NCBI GenBank assembly: GCA_040081395.1
Contig: JBEBGN010000004.1
Span: 1-64,000, forward strand
DNA: 64,000 bases
Direction: 5' to 3'
From: UBA2982 sp040081395
GTDB taxonomy: Bacteria; Gemmatimonadota; Gemmatimonadetes; Longimicrobiales; Gaopeijiaceae
Part shown: positions 8,031-16,721 of the stretch, piece by piece
Position numbering within the stretch: the stretch's first letter is position 1
Layout of the letters: every line of letters starts with the position of its first letter
Notes under the pieces: model-generated
Database searches by the model: none
The model's input: the letters and a program-made list of their open reading frames with translations, nothing else
Told to the model about the DNA's origin: nothing
Program-made: the position numbers and the translations under genes

Positions 8031-10040
8031 ATGCACGCACCGCTCCTCGCCGACCTCGTCACACTGCTGGTCGTCTCGATCGGCGTGTTGTACGCATCGT
8101 ACCGAGTGCGTCTGCCGCCGATCGTCGGGTTCCTGATTTCCGGCATGCTACTCGGGCCGCACGGCTTCGTCCTCGTCGAGGGCGGGGAAGACGTCCAGCA
8201 GATCGCAGAGATCGGCGTCGTGCTGCTCCTGTTCACGATCGGTCTCGAGTTTTCGCTCGCGGACCTCATGCGCATGCGGCGCGCTGCGCTCGTCGGTGGG
8301 TCGGTTCAGATCGCCCTGGTGACGGGCGCGGTGTTCCTGACGCTGATCCAGTTCGGGGTGCCGCCCAATGGTGCACTCTTTTTGGGCCTGACGACGTCAC
8401 TGAGTTCGACTGCGGTCGTCCTGCGACTCCTGCAGCAGAGCGCCCAGATCGACGCGCCGCACGGGCGCATGAGCATGGCCATGCTCGTCTATCAGGACCT
8501 GATGATCGTCCCGATGATGTTGTTGATCCCAGTGCTCGCAGGTACCTCGGGAGGGCTCGTCGGGGCGCTCGGCCGCTTCTTTGTGCAAGCCGTCGCGATC
8601 CTCACGGTCGTGACCCTGCTGGCCCGCTTCGTCGTGCCACAGTTGCTGGACCGCGTTGTGCACACGCGCAGTCGTGATCTCTTCCTGCTCACGATCCTGA
8701 CCCTGTGCCTCTCGATCGCCTGGGTCGCGTCGCTCGCCGGACTGTCGCTCGCGCTCGGGGCCTTCCTCGCAGGGCTGCTCGTGTCCGAGTCGGAGTACAG
8801 CCATCAAGCGCTCGCGGACATCCTGCCCTTCCGCGACGTGTTCGCGAGTTTCTTCTTCATCAGCATCGGCATGCTGCTCGACCTGCAGCTTGCGGCCAGC
8901 CAGCCCATCCTGCTCGTGGCGCTCGTCCTCGGCGTGCTCCTGGTCAAGGTCTTGGCCGGAACCATCGCGGTGCTCGTGGTGGGTTCGCCGCTCCGCACAG
9001 CGGTCATCACCGGCATGGCGACGAGCCAGGTCGGGGAGTTCTCGTTCGTGCTCGCGGGTGCGGGCATCGCGGCCGGCCTGGTCAGCGACTCGAGTTACCA
9101 GTGGTTCGTCGCCACCACGGTCGCGACCATCGGCCTCACACCTTTCTTGGTCACGTCGGCACCCCGGCTCGCGAGCCTCCTGCACAGGCTCCCCCTTCCG
9201 CACCGCCTCCAGAGCCGGGGACGCGTGGCGGAATCGGAGCGCACACCCAAACGGCTCGAGAACCACCTGGTGGTGATCGGATACGGGATCAACGGCCGGA
9301 ACGTGAGTCGGGCCGCCACCGTCGCCGGCATCCCCTACGTGGCCGTGGACATGAACCCTGCCCTCGTGACGACCGAGCGCGCGCTCGGCGTCCCGGTGTT
9401 CTACGGCGACGCGACGCGCGAGGCGCTGCTCGAGCATCTCGGGGTACCGCGCGCGCGGGCGGTGGTCGTCGCGCTCTCCGACGCGGCCGCCACGCGCCAA
9501 GTGACCTCCCTCGTCCGAGCGCTCAACCCCACCTGCTCGATCGTGGCGCGCACGCGGTATGTGCGCGAGGTCGAGGCACTGAAGGGCTTGGGCGCGGATA
9601 CGGTCGTGCCCGAGGAGCTCGAGACCTCGGTCGAGATCGTCTCGCGGGTGCTCACCGGCTACCTCGTGCCGCGCGCCGAGATCGAGGCCTTCGTCTCCGA
9701 GATCAGGGCGGGCAACTACGAGATGTGGCGCTCGCCCGCCGCCGTGGCGCCGAGCCTGCATGACCTCAAACAGACGCTCACGGACGTCGAGATCACCACG
9801 TTGCGCGTCGATGCGGGCAGCACGCTTGCCGGCCAGCGCCTCGTGGACTCAGACCTGCGGCGCGTGTTCGGCGTGACGGTCGTCGCGATCCGTCGGGGCG
9901 AGCAGCTCATACCGAACCCGCGTGGCGACGAGCGCGTCGTCGAGGGCGACCTGCTCGTCGTGCTCGGTCTGGGCGAAGAGATCGCGGCGGCGGCCGGCCT
10001 GGCCGCCGGCCCACCGGTGGCAGCCGGGAAGACGGACTAG
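8031..10040 (+). CDS. CPA2-type cation/proton antiporter with TrkA-N and TrkA-C domains (Kef/YbaL-like)
   Basis: This ~669-residue inner-membrane protein has about 12 hydrophobic segments in residues 1-390, including LVYQDLMIVPMML and SQVGEFSFVLAGAG, typical of monovalent cation:proton antiporter-2 transporters. A cytosolic RCK/TrkA-N domain with the Rossmann motif VVIGYGINGRNV follows at ~410-525, and a TrkA-C domain (~575-660) ends the protein. Such proteins export K+ or Na+ under nucleotide or pH control. The start at 8031 (MHAPLLADLV) opens directly into the first membrane helix; the frame upstream overlaps divergent sufU and is unlikely. Its stop overlaps that of sufS, with which it converges. 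Confidence 0.92.
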   Translation: MHAPLLADLVTLLVVSIGVLYASYRVRLPPIVGFLISGMLLGPHGFVLVEGGEDVQQIAEIGVVLLLFTIGLEFSLADLMRMRRAALVGGSVQIALVTGAVFLTLIQFGVPPNGALFLGLTTSLSSTAVVLRLLQQSAQIDAPHGRMSMAMLVYQDLMIVPMMLLIPVLAGTSGGLVGALGRFFVQAVAILTVVTLLARFVVPQLLDRVVHTRSRDLFLLTILTLCLSIAWVASLAGLSLALGAFLAGLLVSESEYSHQALADILPFRDVFASFFFISIGMLLDLQLAASQPILLVALVLGVLLVKVLAGTIAVLVVGSPLRTAVITGMATSQVGEFSFVLAGAGIAAGLVSDSSYQWFVATTVATIGLTPFLVTSAPRLASLLHRLPLPHRLQSRGRVAESERTPKRLENHLVVIGYGINGRNVSRAATVAGIPYVAVDMNPALVTTERALGVPVFYGDATREALLEHLGVPRARAVVVALSDAAATRQVTSLVRALNPTCSIVARTRYVREVEALKGLGADTVVPEELETSVEIVSRVLTGYLVPRAEIEAFVSEIRAGNYEMWRSPAAVAPSLHDLKQTLTDVEITTLRVDAGSTLAGQRLVDSDLRRVFGVTVVAIRRGEQLIPNPRGDERVVEGDLLVVLGLGEEIAAAAGLAAGPPVAAGKTD

Positions 10041-11266
10041 CCGAAGATCCCGGCCACCACTGCCAGGCCCTCGACCAGCCGGTCGACGTCCTCTTCGGTG
10101 TTGTACAGGTAGAACGAGGCGCGGGCAGTGGCCGCGATGCCGTAGCGCTTCATCACGAGCTGTGCGCAATGGTGTCCCGCACGGATCGCGATGCCCTCGG
10201 CGTCCAGGATCGTCGAGATGTCGTGTGGGTGGGCATCGCCCAGCGTGAACGACACGACGGCGGAGTGCTCATCGAGCGAGTCAGGGCCGTAGATGCGGAT
10301 GCCGTCGATCGCCCGGACCTTGTCGAGCGCGTACTTCATGAGCTTTCGCTCGTGCGCCTCGATCGACTCCATGCCGATCTCGGACAGGAAGTCGACCGCG
10401 GCGCCGAGTCCGATCGCGCCGGCGATATTCGGCGTGCCCGCCTCGAACTTGTGCGGCAACTCGGCCCAGGTGCTCTCGTCCCGGTGCACGAAGTGGATCA
10501 TCTCGCCGCCCCCCTGATAGGGGGACATGGCTTCGAGTAGGTCCCGGCGACCCCAGAGCGCCCCGCTGCCGGTCGGGCCGCACATCTTGTGACCGGAGAG
10601 GGCGTAGAAGTCCACGCCGAGGTCCTGCACGTCAACCTTGGTGTGCACCGCGCCCTGTGCGCCATCCACCACGACCAGCGCTCCGACGCGGCGCGCCGCG
10701 GCCGCGATGCGCTTCACCGGGTTCACGGTGCCCAGCGCGTTCGACACATGCGAGATCGCGACGATCTTGGTGCGGTCAGTAAGCAGCGAGTCGAGGTCAT
10801 CGAGAATCAGCCGCCCCTGATCGTCGATCTCGATGTAGCGGAGCTTCGCGCCGGTGCGACGGGCGAGTAGCTGCCACGGCACGATGTTCGAGTGGTGTTC
10901 GAGCACCGAGAGGAGGATCTCGTCCCCCTGCTTCACGTTGTCGAGTCCCCATGCGGACGCGACGAGGTTGATCGAGCCGGTGGTGCCGCTGGTCCAGATC
11001 AACTCGGCGGGGTCGCTCGCTCCGATCCAGCGCGCGACCTTGCCGCGCGCCTCCTCGAATGCCTCGGTGGCGCGGCGTGACAGCTCGTGGATGCCGCGGT
11101 GCACGTTGGCGTTGTCGTGCTCGTAGTACGCGTCCAACGCGTGCAGCACGTGCTTCGGTTTCTGCGAGGTAGCTGCGCTGTCCAGATAGATGAGCGGCTT
11201 CCCGTTCACCTTCTGGTCGAGCGCCGGAAACTCGGCTCGGATGCGCTTCGGGTCGAAGACGGCCAT
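10037..11266 (-). CDS. sufS: Cysteine desulfurase SufS
   Basis: This 409-residue PLP enzyme releases sulfur from cysteine for Fe-S cluster assembly. The PLP-binding Lys is in ALSGHKMCGPTG (Lys227) and the persulfide-forming Cys in IRAGHHCAQ (Cys367), in the class II context of SufS/CsdA. It is the last gene of the minus-strand sufC-sufB-sufD-Rieske-sufS series and starts 3 nt after the Rieske gene ends. Its stop codon overlaps the stop of the converging antiporter gene. Confidence 0.96.
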   Translation of the reverse strand: MAVFDPKRIRAEFPALDQKVNGKPLIYLDSAATSQKPKHVLHALDAYYEHDNANVHRGIHELSRRATEAFEEARGKVARWIGASDPAELIWTSGTTGSINLVASAWGLDNVKQGDEILLSVLEHHSNIVPWQLLARRTGAKLRYIEIDDQGRLILDDLDSLLTDRTKIVAISHVSNALGTVNPVKRIAAAARRVGALVVVDGAQGAVHTKVDVQDLGVDFYALSGHKMCGPTGSGALWGRRDLLEAMSPYQGGGEMIHFVHRDESTWAELPHKFEAGTPNIAGAIGLGAAVDFLSEIGMESIEAHERKLMKYALDKVRAIDGIRIYGPDSLDEHSAVVSFTLGDAHPHDISTILDAEGIAIRAGHHCAQLVMKRYGIAATARASFYLYNTEEDVDRLVEGLAVVAGIFG

Positions 11267-11269
11267 GAC

Positions 11270-11581
11270 TCAGTCCACGTCCACGAAGATGTCCCCGTCG
11301 CGCACTTCCACGGGATAGGACCGCACGGGGAGCACGGCCGGTAGTGTCTTGCGTGCTCCCGAGCACGCGTCGAAGCGCGCGCCGTGGTACGCACACACGA
11401 CCTGATCGCCGTCGAGCTCACCGTCCGAGAGCGGGTACTCCTCGTGCGAGCAGCGGTCCACCAGCGCGCAGATCCGCCCGTCGACGTTGGCGAGCACGAT
11501 CGCCGTGCCCTTCGCGTCGACCCCCTTCAGCGCGCCGACGGGGCAGTCAGCCACGCGGGCCACGCGAACCCAGTCAGCCAT
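11270..11581 (-). CDS. Rieske [2Fe-2S] ferredoxin of the suf operon
   Basis: This 103-residue small Rieske protein ligates a 2Fe-2S cluster through CSH (~44) and CAYH (~64), followed by a GARFDACSG loop, as in dioxygenase-type Rieske ferredoxins and NirD-like proteins. The start is the ATG of MADWVRVARV; the longer open frame has no Rieske homology and runs towards the repeat element. It sits immediately before sufS and is translationally close (3 nt), so an electron-transfer role in Fe-S assembly or a client role is likely. The partner is not known. Confidence 0.88.
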   Translation of the reverse strand: MADWVRVARVADCPVGALKGVDAKGTAIVLANVDGRICALVDRCSHEEYPLSDGELDGDQVVCAYHGARFDACSGARKTLPAVLPVRSYPVEVRDGDIFVDVD

Positions 11582-11624
11582 GCGTGGTCGCGCGCCCGGA
11601 AGGTGCTGTTCTGCCCGCGCGAAA

Positions 11625-11768
11625 GGCGCACGGGGTACGCTTCTCGAAGGGGACATCGGCGCGGGGACCTGGTCGGCCCCGCGCCGCTAAGCGAGGCGTC
11701 GCATGCGGGAGCGTACCCACCAGGTAGCCGCCCGAGCGGTCCCCGGAGAGGAGCGTACCCCGTGCGCC
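11625..11768. repeat. Structured palindromic repeat element, copy in the suf operon
   Basis: This 144-bp element lies in the gap between sufD and the Rieske gene. Its 30-nt ends are inverted repeats (11625-11654 and 11739-11768) that match at 26 positions. Inside, a 10-bp perfect hairpin (CGGCGCGGGG at 11657-11666 with CCCCGCGCCG at 11677-11686) has a 10-nt loop and is followed by CTAAGCGAGGCG. The same architecture with different but complementary arms recurs at 50.2-50.5 kb, including the shared GGGGACATCGGCGC and GCCGCTAAGCGA segments. In the suf mRNA the element is transcribed as its reverse complement. The function is unknown. Confidence 0.8.
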
Positions 11769-11775
11769 GAACCCC

Positions 11776-13125
11776 TCACGCGTGCTGCGCAAGCTTCTCC
11801 TCGATGACCCGCGTGACTTTATCGGCCACACCCCCCAGCGGGAGCTTCGACAACACCTCCCCCAGGAACCCGAGTACGACCAGCCGCTCGGCCGTCGTCC
11901 GGTCGAGTCCGCGCGACATCAGGTAGAACTTCGCCTCCTCGTCGAGCTCTCCCACGGTGGCGCCGTGTGAGCACTTCACGTCGTCCGCCTGGATCTCGAG
12001 GTTCGGCAGCGAATCGGCGTGCGCCTTGGGAGAAAGGAGCAGGTTGCGGTTCTTCTGATATGCGTCCGTCTTCTGCGCGCCGGGAAGTACGCGGATGATC
12101 CCGCGAAACACCGCGCGGCTCGAACCGTCTAGGGCGCCTTTGTAGAGCAGGTCGCTCGAGGTGTTCGGCGTGGTGTGGTCCTGGCTGGTGTTGAAGTCGA
12201 AGTGCTGATCGCCATCGCCGAAATAGAGTCCGAGCATGTCCGAGTTGGCGCCGGGCCCGAGCAGTCGCGCGTTCAGGTCGACGCGGCTCACCGAGGCTCC
12301 GAGGCCGACGTTCAGCGTATCGAGCGTCGCGTCGCGCCCAGCCAGGGTGCGCTGCACCGACTGATAGAACGCGCCCTTGCCGAGCCGCTGGACCGCCACG
12401 TACTGCACCTGCGCGCCGTCCCGTGCGATCACCTCGACGGCGCTCGACGTGAACGTCTGCGAAGCGAAGTCGTCGGAGAGGATCTCGTCGACGTAGGAGA
12501 CCTGGCTCACGCGTTCCGCGACGATCAACACGCGACTGAAGTATGCCGCACCCGCCTCGGAGAGCCATCGTGTGACGCGCACCGGGAGATCCAGTCGGAC
12601 GCCACGCGGCACGTGCAGGAACACGCCGTCAGCCCAGAGGGCGGCGTTCAGTGCCGCCAGCTTACCATCCTCGGCAGGCACGGTGACGGCGAGGTGCTCG
12701 CGCAGGAGAGTCTCGTGCGTCTGCACCGCCTGGTGCAGCGAGCTGAGCACGACCCCCTTCTTGACCAGCGACGGGTCGAGGTCCGCGTGCACGACGTGGC
12801 CGTCGATGAGTACGACGTGGCCCGACGCTTCGTGGTCCTCGTCCATCGCCGCGCGCAGCCGCTTCGGCCACTTCTTCGGGTCGTCGGGCACGGGCCGGCT
12901 CTTCGCGAGTCTCAGGGACTCCCAAGCGAGCTTCTTCTTCAGGTCGGTGTAGCGCCACTCCTCGAGCCGCGTGGTCGGGAGCGGTGTCTGCTCGTACACG
13001 GACCAGGCCTGCATCCGTCGCTCGGCGAGCCACGAGGGCTCACCCTTGGAGAGGCGTTTCGCGGCGTCGGCATTGAATGCCGGCGTCACGCCTTCCGGAG
13101 CCAGCGTCGACGGCGCGTTAACCAA
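11776..13125 (-). CDS. sufD: Fe-S cluster assembly protein SufD
   Basis: This 449-residue SufD subunit of the SufBCD scaffold complex has an N-terminal helical region with the typical LPTTRLEEWRYTDLKK segment and a right-handed beta-helix core containing DGSSRAVFRGII. The C-terminal region has DDVKCSHGATVG and FYLMSRGLD. The conserved Cys and His of the KCSHGATVG motif are present. It overlaps the end of sufB by 8 nt, which indicates translational coupling, and is followed by the structured repeat before the Rieske gene. Confidence 0.95.
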   Translation of the reverse strand: MVNAPSTLAPEGVTPAFNADAAKRLSKGEPSWLAERRMQAWSVYEQTPLPTTRLEEWRYTDLKKKLAWESLRLAKSRPVPDDPKKWPKRLRAAMDEDHEASGHVVLIDGHVVHADLDPSLVKKGVVLSSLHQAVQTHETLLREHLAVTVPAEDGKLAALNAALWADGVFLHVPRGVRLDLPVRVTRWLSEAGAAYFSRVLIVAERVSQVSYVDEILSDDFASQTFTSSAVEVIARDGAQVQYVAVQRLGKGAFYQSVQRTLAGRDATLDTLNVGLGASVSRVDLNARLLGPGANSDMLGLYFGDGDQHFDFNTSQDHTTPNTSSDLLYKGALDGSSRAVFRGIIRVLPGAQKTDAYQKNRNLLLSPKAHADSLPNLEIQADDVKCSHGATVGELDEEAKFYLMSRGLDRTTAERLVVLGFLGEVLSKLPLGGVADKVTRVIEEKLAQHA

Positions 13126-14533
13126 CGCTACCCTCCATCTCCATCTCGATGAGCCGGTTCAGCTCCACGGCGTACTCGAGCGGCAGCTCCTTCGCGATCG
13201 GCTCGATGAAGCCGCGCACGATCATCGCCATCGCCTCGTCCTCGGGAATGCCACGGCTCGTGAGGTAGAAGAGCTGCTCTTCGCCGATCTTCGACACCGA
13301 GGCTTCGTGACCGACATTGGCGTCGTTCTCGTCGATCTCGATGTACGGATACGTGTCGGTGCGCGAGGTGTCGTTGATGAGCAGCGCGTCGCATTCGACG
13401 TTCGAGCGCGCGTGGTGCGCGCCCTTGTAGACCTTGCAGAGGCCGCGGTAGGTGGCTCGGCCCGTGCCCTTCGAGATCGACTTCGACACGATCGAGGACG
13501 TCGTATGCGGCGCGACGTGCACGACCTTGCCGCCCGTGTCCTGGTGCTGGCCGTTCCCCGCGTACGCAATCGACAGGATCTCGCCGTGCGCGCCCTCGCC
13601 CATCAGGTAGCAGGACGGATACTTCATGGTCAGCTTCGACCCGAGGTTGCCGTCGAGCCACTCCATGTGCCCACCCGCGCCCACCATCGCCCGCTGGGTG
13701 ACGAGGTTGTACATGTTGTTCGACCAGTTCTGGATGGTCGTGTAGCGGAAGCGCGCGTTCTTCTTGACGATGATCTCGATCACGCCCGAGTGGAACGACT
13801 CGGTCGAGTAGACCGGCGCGGTGCATCCCTCGATGTAGTGCGCGTTCGCACCCTCGTCGACGATGATGAGCGTGCGCTCGAACTGACCCATCCGCTCCTG
13901 GTTCACGCGGAAGTAGGCTTGCAGCGGCGTCTCGAGCTTCACGCCCTTCGGGATGTAGACGAAGGAACCGCCCGACCACACCGCCGAGTTCATGGCGGAG
14001 AACTTGTTGTCCTCCGGAGGGATGACCGTGGCGAAGTGCTCGCGGAAAATTTCGGGATGGTTCTTGAGGCCGTCCTCGATCGAGTCGAAGATCACGCCCT
14101 TGTCAGTCCACTCCTTCCGCAGCGAGTGGTAGACCATCTCGGACTCGTACTGTGCGCCGACCCCTGCGAGGATCTTACGCTCCGCCTCGGGGATGCCGAG
14201 CTTCTCGAAGGTCTCCTTGATCGAGTCCGGCACGTCCTCCCAGGAGTTCATCATGCGGTCCTGGGGACGCACGTAGAAGTAGATCTCGTCGAGCACGCGC
14301 TCGAGATCCGAGAGGTCGCCGCCCCACTTCGGCATCGGCTTGGCTTCGTACGTCTTCAGCGCCTTCAGCCGGAAGTCGAGCATCCACTGGGGCTCCTTCT
14401 TATGGGCGGAGATCTGTCGAACGACCTCCTCCGAAAGGCCCTTCTTGGCCCTGAATACCGGCTCGCTCTCGGTGACGAAGTCGTACTTGTATTCGTCGAG
14501 GTTGAGCTCTGTGATCGTGGTGTCTTGCGGCAT
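13118..14533 (-). CDS. sufB: Fe-S cluster assembly protein SufB
   Basis: This 471-residue SufB is the scaffold subunit on which clusters are built with SufC and SufD. Diagnostic segments are WGGDLSDL near the N-terminus, VYIPKGVKLETPLQAYFRVN, YIEGCTAPVYS, RATYRGLCKVYKGAHHARS, and the C-terminal NVGHEASVSKIGEEQLFYL. The length is typical for bacterial SufB. It starts 15 nt after sufC ends and overlaps sufD, so it is a central member of the operon. Confidence 0.97.
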   Translation of the reverse strand: MPQDTTITELNLDEYKYDFVTESEPVFRAKKGLSEEVVRQISAHKKEPQWMLDFRLKALKTYEAKPMPKWGGDLSDLERVLDEIYFYVRPQDRMMNSWEDVPDSIKETFEKLGIPEAERKILAGVGAQYESEMVYHSLRKEWTDKGVIFDSIEDGLKNHPEIFREHFATVIPPEDNKFSAMNSAVWSGGSFVYIPKGVKLETPLQAYFRVNQERMGQFERTLIIVDEGANAHYIEGCTAPVYSTESFHSGVIEIIVKKNARFRYTTIQNWSNNMYNLVTQRAMVGAGGHMEWLDGNLGSKLTMKYPSCYLMGEGAHGEILSIAYAGNGQHQDTGGKVVHVAPHTTSSIVSKSISKGTGRATYRGLCKVYKGAHHARSNVECDALLINDTSRTDTYPYIEIDENDANVGHEASVSKIGEEQLFYLTSRGIPEDEAMAMIVRGFIEPIAKELPLEYAVELNRLIEMEMEGSVG

Positions 14534-14548
14534 GGATTCCTCCCCGGC

Positions 14549-15340
<792 letters not shown>

Positions 15341-15390
15341 CTAGACCCTCGGGCAGTAGGGTTCACGGTGCCCGGTTGGGCCCGTCTATC

Positions 15391-15407
15391 AATAATGATT
15401 CTTTATT
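15391..15407 (-). promoter_or_regulatory. AT-rich palindromic operator candidate upstream of the suf operon
   Basis: The sequence AATAATGATTCTTTATT lies 51-67 nt before the sufC start. Apart from its central base, seven of eight pairs of arm positions are complementary, giving an imperfect dyad. It is strikingly AT-rich in a very GC-rich region and is flanked by GGGCCC on both sides (15378-15383, 15411-15416). Size and composition resemble Fur-type or other iron/Fe-S responsive operators known from suf promoters elsewhere. The cognate regulator is not in the window, so the assignment is an inference. Confidence 0.5.
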
Positions 15408-15447
15408 TCAGGGCCCGTAACCTAGGCCGCCCAAAAGGGGGGGTCAA

Positions 15448-16344
15448 GTGAAGCGTCCCGGGCCTGGCAAGGCTTCCGGGGAGCCCGATCCGGGGCCGCC
15501 GGCCGGCTTTTCTTCTGCCGCGGGCCTCCCTGGGCGGGGCGGCACCTGGCTGGTGCTCGGCGGGGGGGGGCTCAAGGGCCTCGCGCACGTCGGCGCTTGG
15601 CAGGCCCTCGTCGGGGCCGGAGTGAAAATCGACGGAATCGTGGGCACGAGCATCGGTGCCTTGGTGGGCGCGCTCGCGGCCAGCGGCATGCCCATCGACC
15701 AGATGCGAGCGCACGCACTGGCCGTCGACCGCGCTCGGGTCGCGAAGGTGAACCGGCGCGCCGTGTGGATCAACGGGATACGCCAGGCGAGTGTTTTCCA
15801 CGGAGAGACGCTCCGAGCTCTGTACGCGTCGATCCTGCCCAAACAAGGATGGGGCGCGCTCCGCGTGCCTGTCCTCTTCAACTCCGTCGACCTGACCTCC
15901 GGGTCGATGGTGTGGTTCGGTGTCGGAGGACGCACGGACGTTCCGCTGGCCGACGCGGTCTACGCTTCGTCCGCCTTGCCCGTGTTCTATCCCCCGTACG
16001 AGCGCGACGGACGGGCGTTCGTGGATGGTGGAATGGCGGATACCTTGCCGGTTGGCAAGGCCGCCGAGGTAGGTGCGGAGAGGATCATCGCGGTCGACGT
16101 GGGCTCGGGCGGGGACGCGGACGCGCGCCAGATCCTGCGCGGGGGCATGATCGCCGTGCATCAACGCGTGGTGACGATCATGATGGCTCAGCGCCGCCGC
16201 GAGTCGGTCAGCGAGTGGGCCGGCCCACCGCTCGAGTACGTGCGTCCGCGCCTGGCCGGCTATGGAACGTTCGACTTCGAGCACATCCCGTACTTTCTCG
16301 AGGAAGGTCGGCGCGCGATGCAGGAGGCCTTGGCGACGACATGA
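15448..16344 (+). CDS. Patatin-like phospholipase (RssA/YlbK-type)
   Basis: This 298-residue lipid acyl hydrolase has the oxyanion-hole motif GGGGLKGLAHVG (~47-58), the nucleophile elbow GTSIG and the catalytic Asp in VDGGMADTLP, so the Ser-Asp dyad is complete. The protein has a Pro/Gly-rich N-terminal ~35 residues without a clear signal peptide. The start is a GTG preceded by a G-rich Shine-Dalgarno-like run. It is divergent from sufC and overlaps the next lipoprotein gene by 4 nt (ATGA). Confidence 0.9.
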   Translation: MKRPGPGKASGEPDPGPPAGFSSAAGLPGRGGTWLVLGGGGLKGLAHVGAWQALVGAGVKIDGIVGTSIGALVGALAASGMPIDQMRAHALAVDRARVAKVNRRAVWINGIRQASVFHGETLRALYASILPKQGWGALRVPVLFNSVDLTSGSMVWFGVGGRTDVPLADAVYASSALPVFYPPYERDGRAFVDGGMADTLPVGKAAEVGAERIIAVDVGSGGDADARQILRGGMIAVHQRVVTIMMAQRRRESVSEWAGPPLEYVRPRLAGYGTFDFEHIPYFLEEGRRAMQEALATT

Positions 16345-16721
16345 GATGCCTCCGGGCACTCGGGGTGTGTGCGACCGCGGTGCTCCTCACCGCGTGCTCG
16401 GATCAGGGTCCTGAGTCGGCACCGGGCACGCTCACTGCGGCGCTGGTGTCGCCGAACGGGGCAGAGGGTGCCGCCGTGGTCACCCTACGCGGCCAGGGCC
16501 TCGGTGCGACGACGGGCCTCGGTGACGTTGTGCTCTTCCGGCTCGACGATGCAGACGTCACGACCATGGTGCTGGTGAGCCCGAGTGGTGGGTCGCTCTC
16601 GTTCCGGGCCGAGGTGGCGGATACGACGCGCCCGCCGACCACGGCGGTGCTCCAGATCGCTGGGCCGGACGACGAGCTTCGAGCGACGTTGTCAGGGTAC
16701 CGATTGGAGTGGGTTCGTTGA
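16341..16721 (+). CDS. Small lipoprotein, IPT/TIG-like or cohesin-like beta domain
   Basis: This 126-residue protein has a signal sequence and the lipobox LLTACS at about residue 18. The mature part is a Thr/Val/Gly-rich beta-sandwich-like domain (TLTAALVSPNGAEGAAVVTL...), reminiscent of cohesin-type or 'SPNGAEGAA' domains of secreted proteins; this comparison is tentative. The start overlaps the patatin stop as ATGA, and its end overlaps the M6 protease start, so the three genes form one coupled unit. Confidence 0.65.
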   Translation: MRCLRALGVCATAVLLTACSDQGPESAPGTLTAALVSPNGAEGAAVVTLRGQGLGATTGLGDVVLFRLDDADVTTMVLVSPSGGSLSFRAEVADTTRPPTTAVLQIAGPDDELRATLSGYRLEWVR

